Source: an uncultured Collinsella sp. (GTDB lineage: Bacteria; Actinomycetota; Coriobacteriia; Coriobacteriales; Coriobacteriaceae). From it: a stretch of 5,376 nucleotides of DNA. Positions 1 to 5,213 of this stretch are shown in pieces. The stretch is taken from positions 1-5,376 of the forward strand of contig CABUDJ010000096.1 of NCBI GenBank assembly GCA_902490325.1. Direction: 5' to 3'. Positions within the stretch are counted from its first letter, which is position 1; each line of letters opens with the position of its first letter. The translations under genes were made by a program, and so were the position numbers. The notes beneath the pieces were generated by a model that worked only from the letters and a program-made list of their open reading frames with translations, had not been told where the DNA came from and did not search any database.

Positions 1-668
1 CCCATGCTAACGCAAGAGCGCGGCCCCGGAGCCTCATTGCCGTGTCCAAGACCGTTGGTGTCGATGAGACCGTTGCCGCCATCCAGGCGGGGTATCGCCA
101 TTTTGCCGAGAACCGCCCGCAGGAGCTGGTTCGCAAGCTCACGGGTCTGGCGGAGCATCCGGAGCTGCCCGAGGTGCGCTTCGATATGATCGGCAACCTG
201 CAGACCAATAAGATCAATGCGGTGCTGGGCTCAGCCGAGCTGATTCACTCGGTGGGTTCGCTGCATCTGGCGCAGGCGATCTCGAGCCGTGCTGTTCGCA
301 AGATTGAGGCAGGCGAGCTCGTCGGCCCCCAGCGTGTGCTCATTGAGGTCAATGTGAGTGGTGAGGAGTCGAAGGGAGGCTTTTCACCCGATGAGATTCG
401 CGCCGCCGCGGGTGAGCTTGCAGAACTTGAGGGAATTTGCGTACAGGGGCTTATGACTATGGCGCCCCGGGGGAATAAGGATGTGGCACGCCGCACCTTT
501 GCGGGGCTTCGTGAGCTGAGGGATGAGCTGGAGGCGGCGCATCCCGATTTGAACCTGCCTGAGCTTTCCTGCGGTATGAGCGAGGACTTTGAGTCTGCCC
601 TTGAGGAGGGCTCTACGCTCGTTCGCCTGGGCAGGGTAGTATTTAGCCCGGAGTTTGCAGTAAAATAA
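1..668 (+). CDS. yggS: YggS/PLPBP-family pyridoxal phosphate homeostasis protein (5' end outside the window)
   Basis: The reading frame is open from the first complete codon (position 3) and ends at TAA 666-668, leaving about 221 codons; full-length members have about 230, so roughly the first 20 residues lie upstream. The GTG at 42 is not the start, because it is the valine of the conserved A-V-S-K-T segment, whose lysine (codon 48-50) is the PLP-binding residue. Other family blocks follow in order: HFAENRPQEL, DMIGNLQTNK, IHSVGS, VLIEVNVSGEESKGGF, GLMTMAPRG, and GMSEDFESALEEGSTLVRLG near the end, which supplies phosphate-binding residues. The protein is a cytosolic single-domain alanine-racemase-fold protein with no known catalytic activity that buffers PLP and affects amino-acid metabolism. 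It commonly sits beside sepF and yggT in Gram-positive division clusters, as here. The C-terminus (VVFSPEFAVK) departs from the usual IFGAR ending. Family assignment is secure. Confidence 0.95.
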   Translation, partial: HANARARPRSLIAVSKTVGVDETVAAIQAGYRHFAENRPQELVRKLTGLAEHPELPEVRFDMIGNLQTNKINAVLGSAELIHSVGSLHLAQAISSRAVRKIEAGELVGPQRVLIEVNVSGEESKGGFSPDEIRAAAGELAELEGICVQGLMTMAPRGNKDVARRTFAGLRELRDELEAAHPDLNLPELSCGMSEDFESALEEGSTLVRLGRVVFSPEFAVK

Positions 669-728
669 GGCTCTGAAGTGCGCACTGATTATCGGGGCGC
701 CTGCACTAAACCGCGAGAGGACACAACC

Positions 729-1451
729 ATGGGCTTCCTTGACGAGATTAAAAATAAGATGCACCTGGGCGGCCAGCAGGGTTACGACCAGGGTTATGGC
801 CAGGACGACGACTACGGCTACGATGACGGCTACGACGATGGCTATCAGAACAACGGCTACAGCGGTGCTTCGGGCGAGGGCTTCTACACCCAAGACGAGC
901 CGAGCAACGGCCTGCTTGGTCAGACGCGCCGCGGTGAAGCTGAGTCGGTTGCCGTGTATACGCGCTCCGGTCAGCTGGTCGGCGATGACTCCCGCCATGC
1001 CACGACGTATAACCCGCCTTCGCGCTCGCAGGACAGTGTTGCGAGCGGTTATCGTCCCGGTGCCTATGACACGCCGTCGAGCTACGCCGAGAATACCCGC
1101 GCCCGTGCCGCCGCTGCACCCGCGCCTGCACCGAGCGATGCCTCGGCCTATGCGAGCAATATCATCAACGCCACGCCGCAGCTGCCGGCCTATGTCCTGC
1201 GCCCCGAGAGCTATGACGACGTGGAGACCGTGGTGCGCCGCGTTCGCACCAAGCAGCCTGTCGCACTGATTTTTGTGGGCGTACGCACCGAAGTTGCCAA
1301 GCGCGTCTTGGACTTCTCTTACGGCTTTGCCTGCGGTCTGGGTGCCACGGTCAAGGAGGTGGGCGACCGCGTGTTCATGGTGCTGCCCGCCGGTTGCGAG
1401 GTCAAAGATTCCGATCTCAAGAAGCTTCGTGCCGACGGCTACCTTAAGTAA
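729..1451 (+). CDS. sepF: Cell division protein SepF with long Gly/Tyr/Asp-rich linker
   Basis: SepF anchors FtsZ to the membrane and bundles its filaments at the septum. The ATG at 729 is chosen over an in-frame upstream ATG at 678 because it follows a GAGAGG ribosome site (715-720) at 8 nt and gives the expected amphipathic membrane-targeting helix (MGFLDEIKNKMHL, residues 1-13). Residues 16-46 are a tyrosine/glycine/aspartate-rich stretch (tyrosines at 19, 23, 29, 31, 35, 39 and 44). Residues 47-154 look disordered and are rich in Ala, Pro and Ser. The SepF (formerly DUF552) domain covers about 155-235, starting YVLRPESYDD and including the D195-F-S-Y-G199 segment that corresponds to the DFxxG of the dimer-forming core. 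At 240 residues it is longer than the roughly 150-residue Bacillus protein, all of it in the linker. It lies 60 nt after yggS and 21 nt before yggT, probably in one operon. ftsZ itself is not in the window. Confidence 0.95.
   Translation: MGFLDEIKNKMHLGGQQGYDQGYGQDDDYGYDDGYDDGYQNNGYSGASGEGFYTQDEPSNGLLGQTRRGEAESVAVYTRSGQLVGDDSRHATTYNPPSRSQDSVASGYRPGAYDTPSSYAENTRARAAAAPAPAPSDASAYASNIINATPQLPAYVLRPESYDDVETVVRRVRTKQPVALIFVGVRTEVAKRVLDFSYGFACGLGATVKEVGDRVFMVLPAGCEVKDSDLKKLRADGYLK
816..845 (+). repeat. 12-bp in-frame tandem repeat in the sepF linker
   Basis: GGCTAC begins at 816 and 828, and GGCTAT at 840, each 12 bp apart and separated by GAYGAY. This encodes G-Y-D-D units. Each unit is four codons, so slippage would change linker length without breaking the frame. 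The repeat is short (about 2.5 units) and imperfect at third positions. Confidence 0.6.
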
Positions 1452-1460
1452 AGACAAGAC

Positions 1461-1466
1461 GAGGAG
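1461..1466 (+). promoter_or_regulatory. Shine-Dalgarno site that decides the yggT start
   Basis: GAGGAG lies 10 nt after the sepF stop. The only initiation codon at normal spacing is ATC at 1473, 6 nt after the site; ATT at 1467 abuts the site and is too close. This placement is the main argument for a non-canonical yggT start. Confidence 0.6.
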
Positions 1467-1472
1467 ATTCCC

Positions 1473-1754
1473 ATCAACATCTACACTATCGTCCAGCTGG
1501 TCAATACGCTGTTCAACTTCTATTCCACGCTCATTGTCGTCTACTGCTTTATGACGTGGATTCCCATGAAGCAGGGTGGTTTGCTTCAGGATATTGCCGC
1601 GGTGCTTGATAGCGTGTGCGGTCCGTGGCTCAACCTGTTCCGTCGTTTCATCCCGCCGATGGGCGGTATCGATTTTTCGCCGGTCGTTGCGATTATTGCG
1701 TTGCAGTTGGTGCAGAGGCTGGTTCTGCAGCTTCTTATAGGTATACTCGTGTAG
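1473..1754 (+). CDS. YggT-family small integral membrane protein, probable ATC start
   Basis: The product has two membrane segments, about residues 4-28 (Y-T-I-V-Q-L-V onward) and 66-92 (PVVAIIALQLV onward). Between them are the family's conserved patches TWIP (28-31), PWLNLFRRFIPP (51-62) and GGIDFSP (64-70). No ATG, GTG or TTG precedes the ATG at 1551 in frame after the sepF stop. Starting at 1551 would give 67 residues and cut off the first membrane helix, so the true protein must start earlier. ATC at 1473 is best placed (GAGGAG 6 nt upstream) and gives 93 residues, a normal family length. CTG at 1497 is possible but lacks a ribosome site and trims the helix. The frame is the same as that of sepF, separated by one TAA. 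The family's function is poorly defined; genetic context ties it to envelope and division processes. Family call is sure; start is likely but unproven. Confidence 0.85.
   Translation: MNIYTIVQLVNTLFNFYSTLIVVYCFMTWIPMKQGGLLQDIAAVLDSVCGPWLNLFRRFIPPMGGIDFSPVVAIIALQLVQRLVLQLLIGILV
1742..1747 (+). promoter_or_regulatory. Possible -10 element for divIVA
   Basis: TATACT, preceded by GG, lies inside the last codons of yggT, 68 nt before the divIVA ATG, and would allow separate divIVA expression. I find no convincing -35 hexamer 16-18 nt upstream (nearest is CTGGTT), so this is a weak call. Between it and the gene is a small GGCG/CGCC hairpin (1778-1790). Confidence 0.25.
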
Positions 1755-1815
1755 AACTGTCTTAGTAACTTACGTCGGGCGTGTAGCGCCGAGGCGATGA
1801 AAAAGGAGACTTGTT

Positions 1816-2490
1816 ATGGCTATTACCCCTGCAGACATCCAGGCTCAGACTTTCTCTGAGGCCAAGCGTGGCTACGATCCTGCTGAGGTCGACGTCTTCT
1901 TGGAGACGCTGTCCTCTGAGGTTGACGCTATGCTCGCTAAGATCGTCGACCTTAAGGGTCGTCTGACTGCTACCGAGCAGCAGCTTGCCGATGCGCAGGC
2001 TCAGCTTGCCCAGGCTCAGGATGCCCCCGCCCAGGCCGTTCCTGCCGCCCCCGTGGCTGCTCCCGCCCCTGACTTCTCCGCTCAGGAGCGCCAGATTTCC
2101 GCTGCCCTGATCGCTGCCCAGCAGACCGCTGAGACCATCGTCAACGATGCCAATGAGAACGCTGAGCGTATTCGCAACGAGGCTGACGCCAAGGCCCGCG
2201 AGGTTATCCGCCAGGCTCTGACCGAAAAGCAGGCTGAGCTCGAGGAGATCGATCGTCTCAAGGCTTCTCGTGAGGAGTTCAAGGCCGAGTATCTCAAGCT
2301 CATCCAGCACTTCATGGACGATGCCCAGAACTCCTTCCCGGCCGACCTCATGGCCTCCACGCCGGTCGGTTCTGCCGCTTCTCCTGCGGTGACTGTTCCC
2401 GCCGAGCCGCTGCCCGTCGCTGACCCGGTTGTCCCCGTGGCCGATCCCTTCGCCCCGATCGACAACTTCGCTGCCGACGACCTGGACTAA
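1816..2490 (+). CDS. divIVA: DivIVA-domain coiled-coil polarity/septum protein
   Basis: DivIVA proteins bind curved membrane at septa and poles and recruit wall-growth or division partners. The start ATG has a strong AAAAGGAG site (1801-1808) at 7 nt. Residues 1-30 match the N-terminal membrane-binding domain: I-T-P-A-D-I, F13, K17-R18-G19-Y20-D21, then EVDVFL. The K-R-G-Y form is also found in actinobacterial Wag31, whereas Bacillus has F-R-G-Y. A first coiled coil covers about 24-68, an Ala/Pro/Gln linker about 69-88, and a second, longer charged coiled coil about 89-172. The tail (about 180-224) is rich in Pro, Val and Asp and ends D-D-L-D. Codons are strongly biased (GCT, CTG, CGT, AAG), as expected of a highly expressed gene. 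At 224 residues it is within the family range. It closes the division cluster and is followed by an intrinsic terminator. The role as a polar organiser is inferred from the family. Confidence 0.93.
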   Translation: MAITPADIQAQTFSEAKRGYDPAEVDVFLETLSSEVDAMLAKIVDLKGRLTATEQQLADAQAQLAQAQDAPAQAVPAAPVAAPAPDFSAQERQISAALIAAQQTAETIVNDANENAERIRNEADAKAREVIRQALTEKQAELEEIDRLKASREEFKAEYLKLIQHFMDDAQNSFPADLMASTPVGSAASPAVTVPAEPLPVADPVVPVADPFAPIDNFAADDLD

Positions 2491-2516
2491 CATTCGGCCT
2501 ACAATTTAGTGCCTAG

Positions 2517-2546
2517 AAAGGACCCGCAGCTTGCGGGTCCTTTTTT
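2517..2546 (+). terminator. Intrinsic terminator of the division cluster
   Basis: An 8-bp GC-rich stem (GGACCCGC 2520-2527 with GCGGGTCC 2533-2540) has a 5-nt AGCTT loop and is followed by six T (2541-2546). Three A before the stem can extend the pairing into the T run. It starts 26 nt after the divIVA stop. Confidence 0.93.
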
Positions 2547-2571
2547 ATGACTGTACCGGGGCGCGCAACAT

Positions 2572-2609
2572 AAAAAACCGAGCCCTGCACATAGTGGCGC
2601 AGAACTCGG
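2572..2609 (-). terminator. Intrinsic terminator of the nitroreductase gene
   Basis: In the minus-strand RNA, 2599-2609 pairs with 2578-2588 over 11 pairs, two of them G-U, with a 10-nt loop, followed by six U (2577-2572). On the plus strand the two wobble pairs become C-A mismatches and no T run follows, so it works in one direction. It lies 47 nt past the nitroreductase stop and 25 nt from the opposing divIVA terminator. Confidence 0.88.
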
Positions 2610-2656
2610 CGAACCGGTGAGCGGTCAAGGATAGGTTTTAGGGCATGTCCCAAAAT

Positions 2657-3187
2657 CTACTTGAGGAGGAAGTCGGAGAGGGGAATGGTACGGGCCTCGC
2701 GATGCTCGGAATCGGCGATGTGGTCGGCAGGATATCCGCAGACGAGCATGTGATAGGGATAGACGCCCTCGGGCAGGTTGAACTGCTCCTGTGCCACCTC
2801 GGGCTTAAAATGGCATACCCAACACGTTCCCAGGCCCTGCTCGGTGGCCTCCATCATCATCTGATCGCACACTATGGACGTATCGATTTCACTGGAATTC
2901 ATCTGGTCATACGGGCGCACCCAAGCGTCTTCGGTAACGCTACAAATAAGGAAGATGAGCGGAGCGCCAAAGATAGATCCATCACGAGCAAACCGAGGCT
3001 GACAAGCAGCAGCCTTCTCCAGAAGCTCAGGCGTATCCAGCACCATCACACGAGAAGGATGATTATTACAAGCAGAAGGAGCAATCCGCCCAGCCTCAAC
3101 AATGGCATCCACCACAGCCTGCTCCACAGCCCGATCTTCAAACTCACGACAAGAATACCGACCCCGAGCCAGATCCAAATAAGACAT
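2657..3187 (-). CDS. Nitroreductase-family FMN-dependent oxidoreductase
   Basis: The 176-residue product is a compact nitroreductase-fold flavoprotein, expected to be a cytosolic NAD(P)H-dependent homodimer; the substrate cannot be predicted. Family marks are R10-Y-S-C-R-E-F (the usual RRSxRxF flavin-contact segment), APSACNNHPS (37-46), the GAPLIFLIC strand (74-82), DTSIVCDQMMMEATEQGLGTC (102-122) and CGYPAD (150-155). The start at 3187 is chosen because a GGAGG site (3194-3198) lies 6 nt upstream and the protein then begins directly at the fold. A longer frame from 3253 would add a 22-residue hydrophobic leader without a ribosome site. The protein is cysteine-rich (C13, C40, C63, C82, C107, C122, C125, C150), including a C-W-V-C pair where the family often has C-W-I-G. 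The 5' part of the gene uses mostly T- and G-ending codons, while the 3' part shifts to C-ending codons. It is transcribed toward divIVA and ends in its own terminator. Confidence 0.9.
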   Translation of the reverse strand: MSYLDLARGRYSCREFEDRAVEQAVVDAIVEAGRIAPSACNNHPSRVMVLDTPELLEKAAACQPRFARDGSIFGAPLIFLICSVTEDAWVRPYDQMNSSEIDTSIVCDQMMMEATEQGLGTCWVCHFKPEVAQEQFNLPEGVYPYHMLVCGYPADHIADSEHREARTIPLSDFLLK

Positions 3188-3193
3188 ACAAGC

Positions 3194-3198
3194 CCTCC
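3194..3198 (-). promoter_or_regulatory. Shine-Dalgarno site deciding the nitroreductase start
   Basis: On the minus strand GGAGG is followed by 6 nt and then ATG at 3187. No comparable site precedes the alternative in-frame ATG at 3253, so the shorter protein is preferred. Confidence 0.8.
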
Positions 3199-3219
3199 AA
3201 CAATTAAAAATCAAACAAA

Positions 3220-3246
3220 CCCAAAGTAACCCAAACAGTACCCAAA
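3220..3246. repeat. Three CCCAAA copies spaced by one helical turn
   Basis: CCCAAA starts at 3220, 3230 and 3241, so spacings are 10 and 11 bp and all copies face the same side of the helix. The block lies 33-59 bp upstream of the nitroreductase start, where a regulator could bind. It may also be only a simple-sequence product of the A/C-rich stretch. Confidence 0.4.
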
Positions 3247-3358
3247 GCAGCAATCAGCCAATCGCTCATCGAATACCAAAGTAAAACCCCGAGCAATCAA
3301 GGGCCATCACAGCAAAGGCCCCACCACGCTCAATCCCTCAGCCAAAGTTCCCAATGGT

Positions 3359-3467
3359 GGTACGTAAGGGAGCGGGCCCGACCACTAATACCTTTTGAAC
3401 GACTCTGCTTGCAGCCGGAGTGAAAAAGGTATTAGTGGTCGGGCCCGCGACCGGTGGGATACGTACC
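3359..3467. repeat. Long inverted repeat with a perfect 25-bp stem
   Basis: Positions 3372-3396 and 3424-3448 are exact reverse complements (25 bp), separated by a 27-nt spacer. An outer pair, GGTACGTA at 3359-3366 and TACGTACC at 3460-3467, extends the symmetry, with unequal unpaired stretches of 5 and 11 nt between the two levels. The arms contain the self-palindrome CGGGCCCG. The element begins 6 bp past the phoU-like stop, so it would form a large hairpin in the 3' end of the phosphate operon mRNA. No U-run follows the stem on either strand, so it is not a standard intrinsic terminator. TACGTA flanks it on both sides and could also be read as a target duplication. Its role is unknown. Confidence 0.9.
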
Positions 3468-3472
3468 CCCAA

Positions 3473-4096
3473 TTAACTGTTCTTCATGACAATCGAATCC
3501 ACGACATCGGCCACATTCTCGCAGCAGTCGGCGCAGTACTCCAGGAAGGCGTAGACGTCACGCCAAGCGATGACCTCGAGCGGATCCTTGCCGTTAACGT
3601 GCAGGTTGCGCATGGCGTTGATGTAGAGCTCGTCGGCCTCGGACTCGATGGTGTTGATCTGGATGACCAGCTCGCGCAGCGTTTTGGACTTGCGGTAGTT
3701 GGGAAGCTCGACCATCAGGTCTTTCATGGCGCGGCAGGCGTCAGTCACCTTGTGGGCGATGACGATGGCGTCGGGATGGATGCTCTGAATGTTGGTGAAG
3801 TAGACGCGCTGCACGACGCCCTCAATACGGTCGAGCACGGTGTCGAGCGCGCAGCTCATCAGATCCAGATCCTCGCGCTCGAGCGGGGTGATAAAGGCGG
3901 TGAGCAGGGCGTCTTCGAGCTCGTGGTGCTTCTTGTCTGCCGCATGCTCAATCGCATGCATCTTATTGAGCATGTCGTGAATCTGCGCGGGATCGAAGTT
4001 CTCAAAAATCTTGGTGAGCAGCTCTGCGGCCTGGACGGCGAGGTCGGCGCAAGCGACGTAGTTGTCAAAGTAGAACGAATCGGGTTTCTTTGCCAT
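3473..4096 (-). CDS. PhoU-like DUF47 family protein, Pit accessory/regulator
   Basis: The 207-residue all-helical cytosolic protein belongs to the PhoU_div/DUF47 family (related to E. coli YkaA and archaeal PhoU-like proteins). Members are coded beside PiT transporters and are thought to modulate phosphate uptake. Visible signatures are the PhoU-type E/DxxxD metal-binding motifs E50-HAA-D54, E151-SEA-D155 and E193-NVA-D197, and the family segment AFITPLEREDLDLM (67-80). Length is normal. The ATG at 4096 has an AAAGGA site (4104-4109) at 7 nt. It lies 67 nt downstream of the transporter stop on the same strand with no terminator between, so the two are probably cotranscribed. It is not a classical PhoU of the Pst system, and no pst genes are in the window. 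The regulatory role is inferred from family and neighbourhood. Confidence 0.92.
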   Translation of the reverse strand: MAKKPDSFYFDNYVACADLAVQAAELLTKIFENFDPAQIHDMLNKMHAIEHAADKKHHELEDALLTAFITPLEREDLDLMSCALDTVLDRIEGVVQRVYFTNIQSIHPDAIVIAHKVTDACRAMKDLMVELPNYRKSKTLRELVIQINTIESEADELYINAMRNLHVNGKDPLEVIAWRDVYAFLEYCADCCENVADVVDSIVMKNS

Positions 4097-4163
4097 GGGT
4101 GGGTCCTTTCGAGGCGAAGACGGGTGGGCGAAGTGTTGCGGTCCGGATGGACGTTCGGTTTGA

Positions 4164-5213
4164 TTAGAGGAACATCATGAACAGCTTGGCCATGACAAAG
4201 CTGATGAGTCCGCAGGCGGGGAAGGTGAAGAACCAGGTGAACATCATGTCCTTGACGACTCCGAAGTTGATGGCCGAGAGGCGCTTGACGGCACCGACGC
4301 CCATGATGGCGCAGGTCTTGATGTGTGTGGAGGACACGGGGATGCCGGTAAGGGTGGCAAGCAGCAGGTTCGCGGCGCCCGCGAGGTCGGCGGAGAAGCC
4401 CTGATACTTCTCGAGCTTAACCATGCTCTGGCCGACGGACTTGATGATGCGCTCACCGCCCACGCTGGTACCGATACCCATAGTGGCCGAGCACAGCAGC
4501 ATAATCCAGATGGGGATGCCGGCATCGCCGACGCTGGTCTGGCCGTTTGCGAAGGCCACGCCTAAAAAGAGCACGCCGATGAACTTCTGTCCATCCTGCG
4601 CGCCGTGCATAAAGCTCATGGCCGCAGCGCTCGCGATCTGAGCGTATTTAAAGAAGACATTGGCACGTCGCCTGTTGGCGGCGGCGAAAAGAATCGAGAC
4701 GAGTTTGCACAGGACCCAGCCCATGACAAAGCCCAGGCCGATGGAGAGCGCCAGGCCGTAGATGACCTTCATCCACTCGTGGACGTTGACGCTGCTCGCG
4801 CCGCCGAGGGCGATAGCGGCACCGGTCAGGCCGGCGATAAGGCTGTGGCTTTGCGAGGTGGGGATGCCAAAACGCGACGCTGTGGCGCCGTAGACGACGA
4901 TGGAGAACAACGCCGCGCACAGGCAGGCGAGCGCCATGGTGCTGTTTCCGCCAAAATCGACGATATGTGAGATGGTGTTGGCGACGCTCGCATTAAAGTG
5001 CGTCATGATGAGCACGCCGAGGAAGTTGAATGCGGCGCTCATGAGAATGGCGGCGCGGGCGGGCATGCAACGCGTAGTGACGCAGGTCGCGATGGCGTTG
5101 GGCGCGTCGGTCCATCCATTGACGAAGATGGCGCCCAACGCGAGGATCACGGTGACGGCAAGGACTGGGTTCGACACAATTTGGCCGAGGAAGGTTGAGA
5201 ACGTTACGTCCAT
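4164..5213 (-). CDS. PiT-family inorganic phosphate transporter
   Basis: The 349-residue polytopic membrane protein belongs to the PiT family, which imports phosphate (often as a neutral metal-phosphate) driven by the H+ or Na+ gradient. The two inverted halves are visible. In the first, NGWTDAPNAIAT (32-43, with D36 and N39) and GIPTSQSHSLIAG (116-128) correspond to the PD001131-type repeats. In the second, HGAQDGQKFIGV (203-214) and GIPVSSTHIKT (290-300) repeat the pattern; the usual HGAND has Gln in place of Asn here. Hydrophobic segments fill nearly the whole length, with a basic loop N180-R-R-R near the middle, so the large soluble domain seen in some members is absent. ATG 5213 is the first start after an in-frame TAA at about 5246-5244; a weak GAGAAAG lies at 7 nt. 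It probably forms an operon with the DUF47 gene. Phosphate is the usual substrate; sulfate or metal specificity cannot be excluded. Confidence 0.94.
   Translation of the reverse strand: MDVTFSTFLGQIVSNPVLAVTVILALGAIFVNGWTDAPNAIATCVTTRCMPARAAILMSAAFNFLGVLIMTHFNASVANTISHIVDFGGNSTMALACLCAALFSIVVYGATASRFGIPTSQSHSLIAGLTGAAIALGGASSVNVHEWMKVIYGLALSIGLGFVMGWVLCKLVSILFAAANRRRANVFFKYAQIASAAAMSFMHGAQDGQKFIGVLFLGVAFANGQTSVGDAGIPIWIMLLCSATMGIGTSVGGERIIKSVGQSMVKLEKYQGFSADLAGAANLLLATLTGIPVSSTHIKTCAIMGVGAVKRLSAINFGVVKDMMFTWFFTFPACGLISFVMAKLFMMFL

Larger units (their letters stand above)
3188..3472. other. Noncoding region between nitroreductase and phoU-like gene
   Basis: These 285 bp hold no gene I can support. 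The right part (3359-3467) is a long inverted repeat. The left part is strongly strand-asymmetric: by hand count, 3181-3300 is about 78% A+C on the plus strand, i.e. G/T-rich in the direction of transcription. Short inverted pairs are also visible: GGGCC 3301-3305 with GGCCC 3317-3321, and CCACCA 3321-3326 with TGGTGG 3355-3360. No clear -35/-10 pair was found for the nitroreductase gene. Confidence 0.7.

Noticed and set aside
384..1457. 357-codon open frame on the minus strand across yggS and sepF
   Set aside because: It lies antisense to two genes with clear family motifs, has no ribosome site or recognisable domain, and is explained by GC-rich mirrored codons.
1762..2493. 243-codon minus-strand frame covering divIVA
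   Set aside because: It is the antisense shadow of divIVA; its leucine/glycine-rich product mirrors biased divIVA codons and resembles no family.
2645..3229. 194-codon plus-strand frame opposite the nitroreductase
   Set aside because: It is a shadow frame with a low-complexity Ser/Thr/Arg-rich end arising from the skewed DNA, and starts inside the opposing gene's end.
3188..3253. N-terminal extension of the nitroreductase from ATG 3253 giving a hydrophobic leader
   Set aside because: There is no ribosome site, while a GGAGG site fits the ATG at 3187 exactly; the hydrophobic residues come from repeated TTTGGG-type sequence.
3301..3321. GGGCC/GGCCC hairpin as terminator of the phosphate operon
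   Set aside because: The stem is only 5 bp with an 11-nt loop, and the following minus-strand sequence (TTGATTGC) is not a U-run.
4113..4133. GGCGAAG direct repeat between transporter and DUF47 gene
   Set aside because: Only 7 bp in two copies; too short to separate from chance in GC-rich DNA.
3395..4180. 261-codon plus-strand frame opposite the DUF47 gene
   Set aside because: It begins inside the inverted repeat's spacer, lacks a ribosome site and runs antisense to a well-supported gene.
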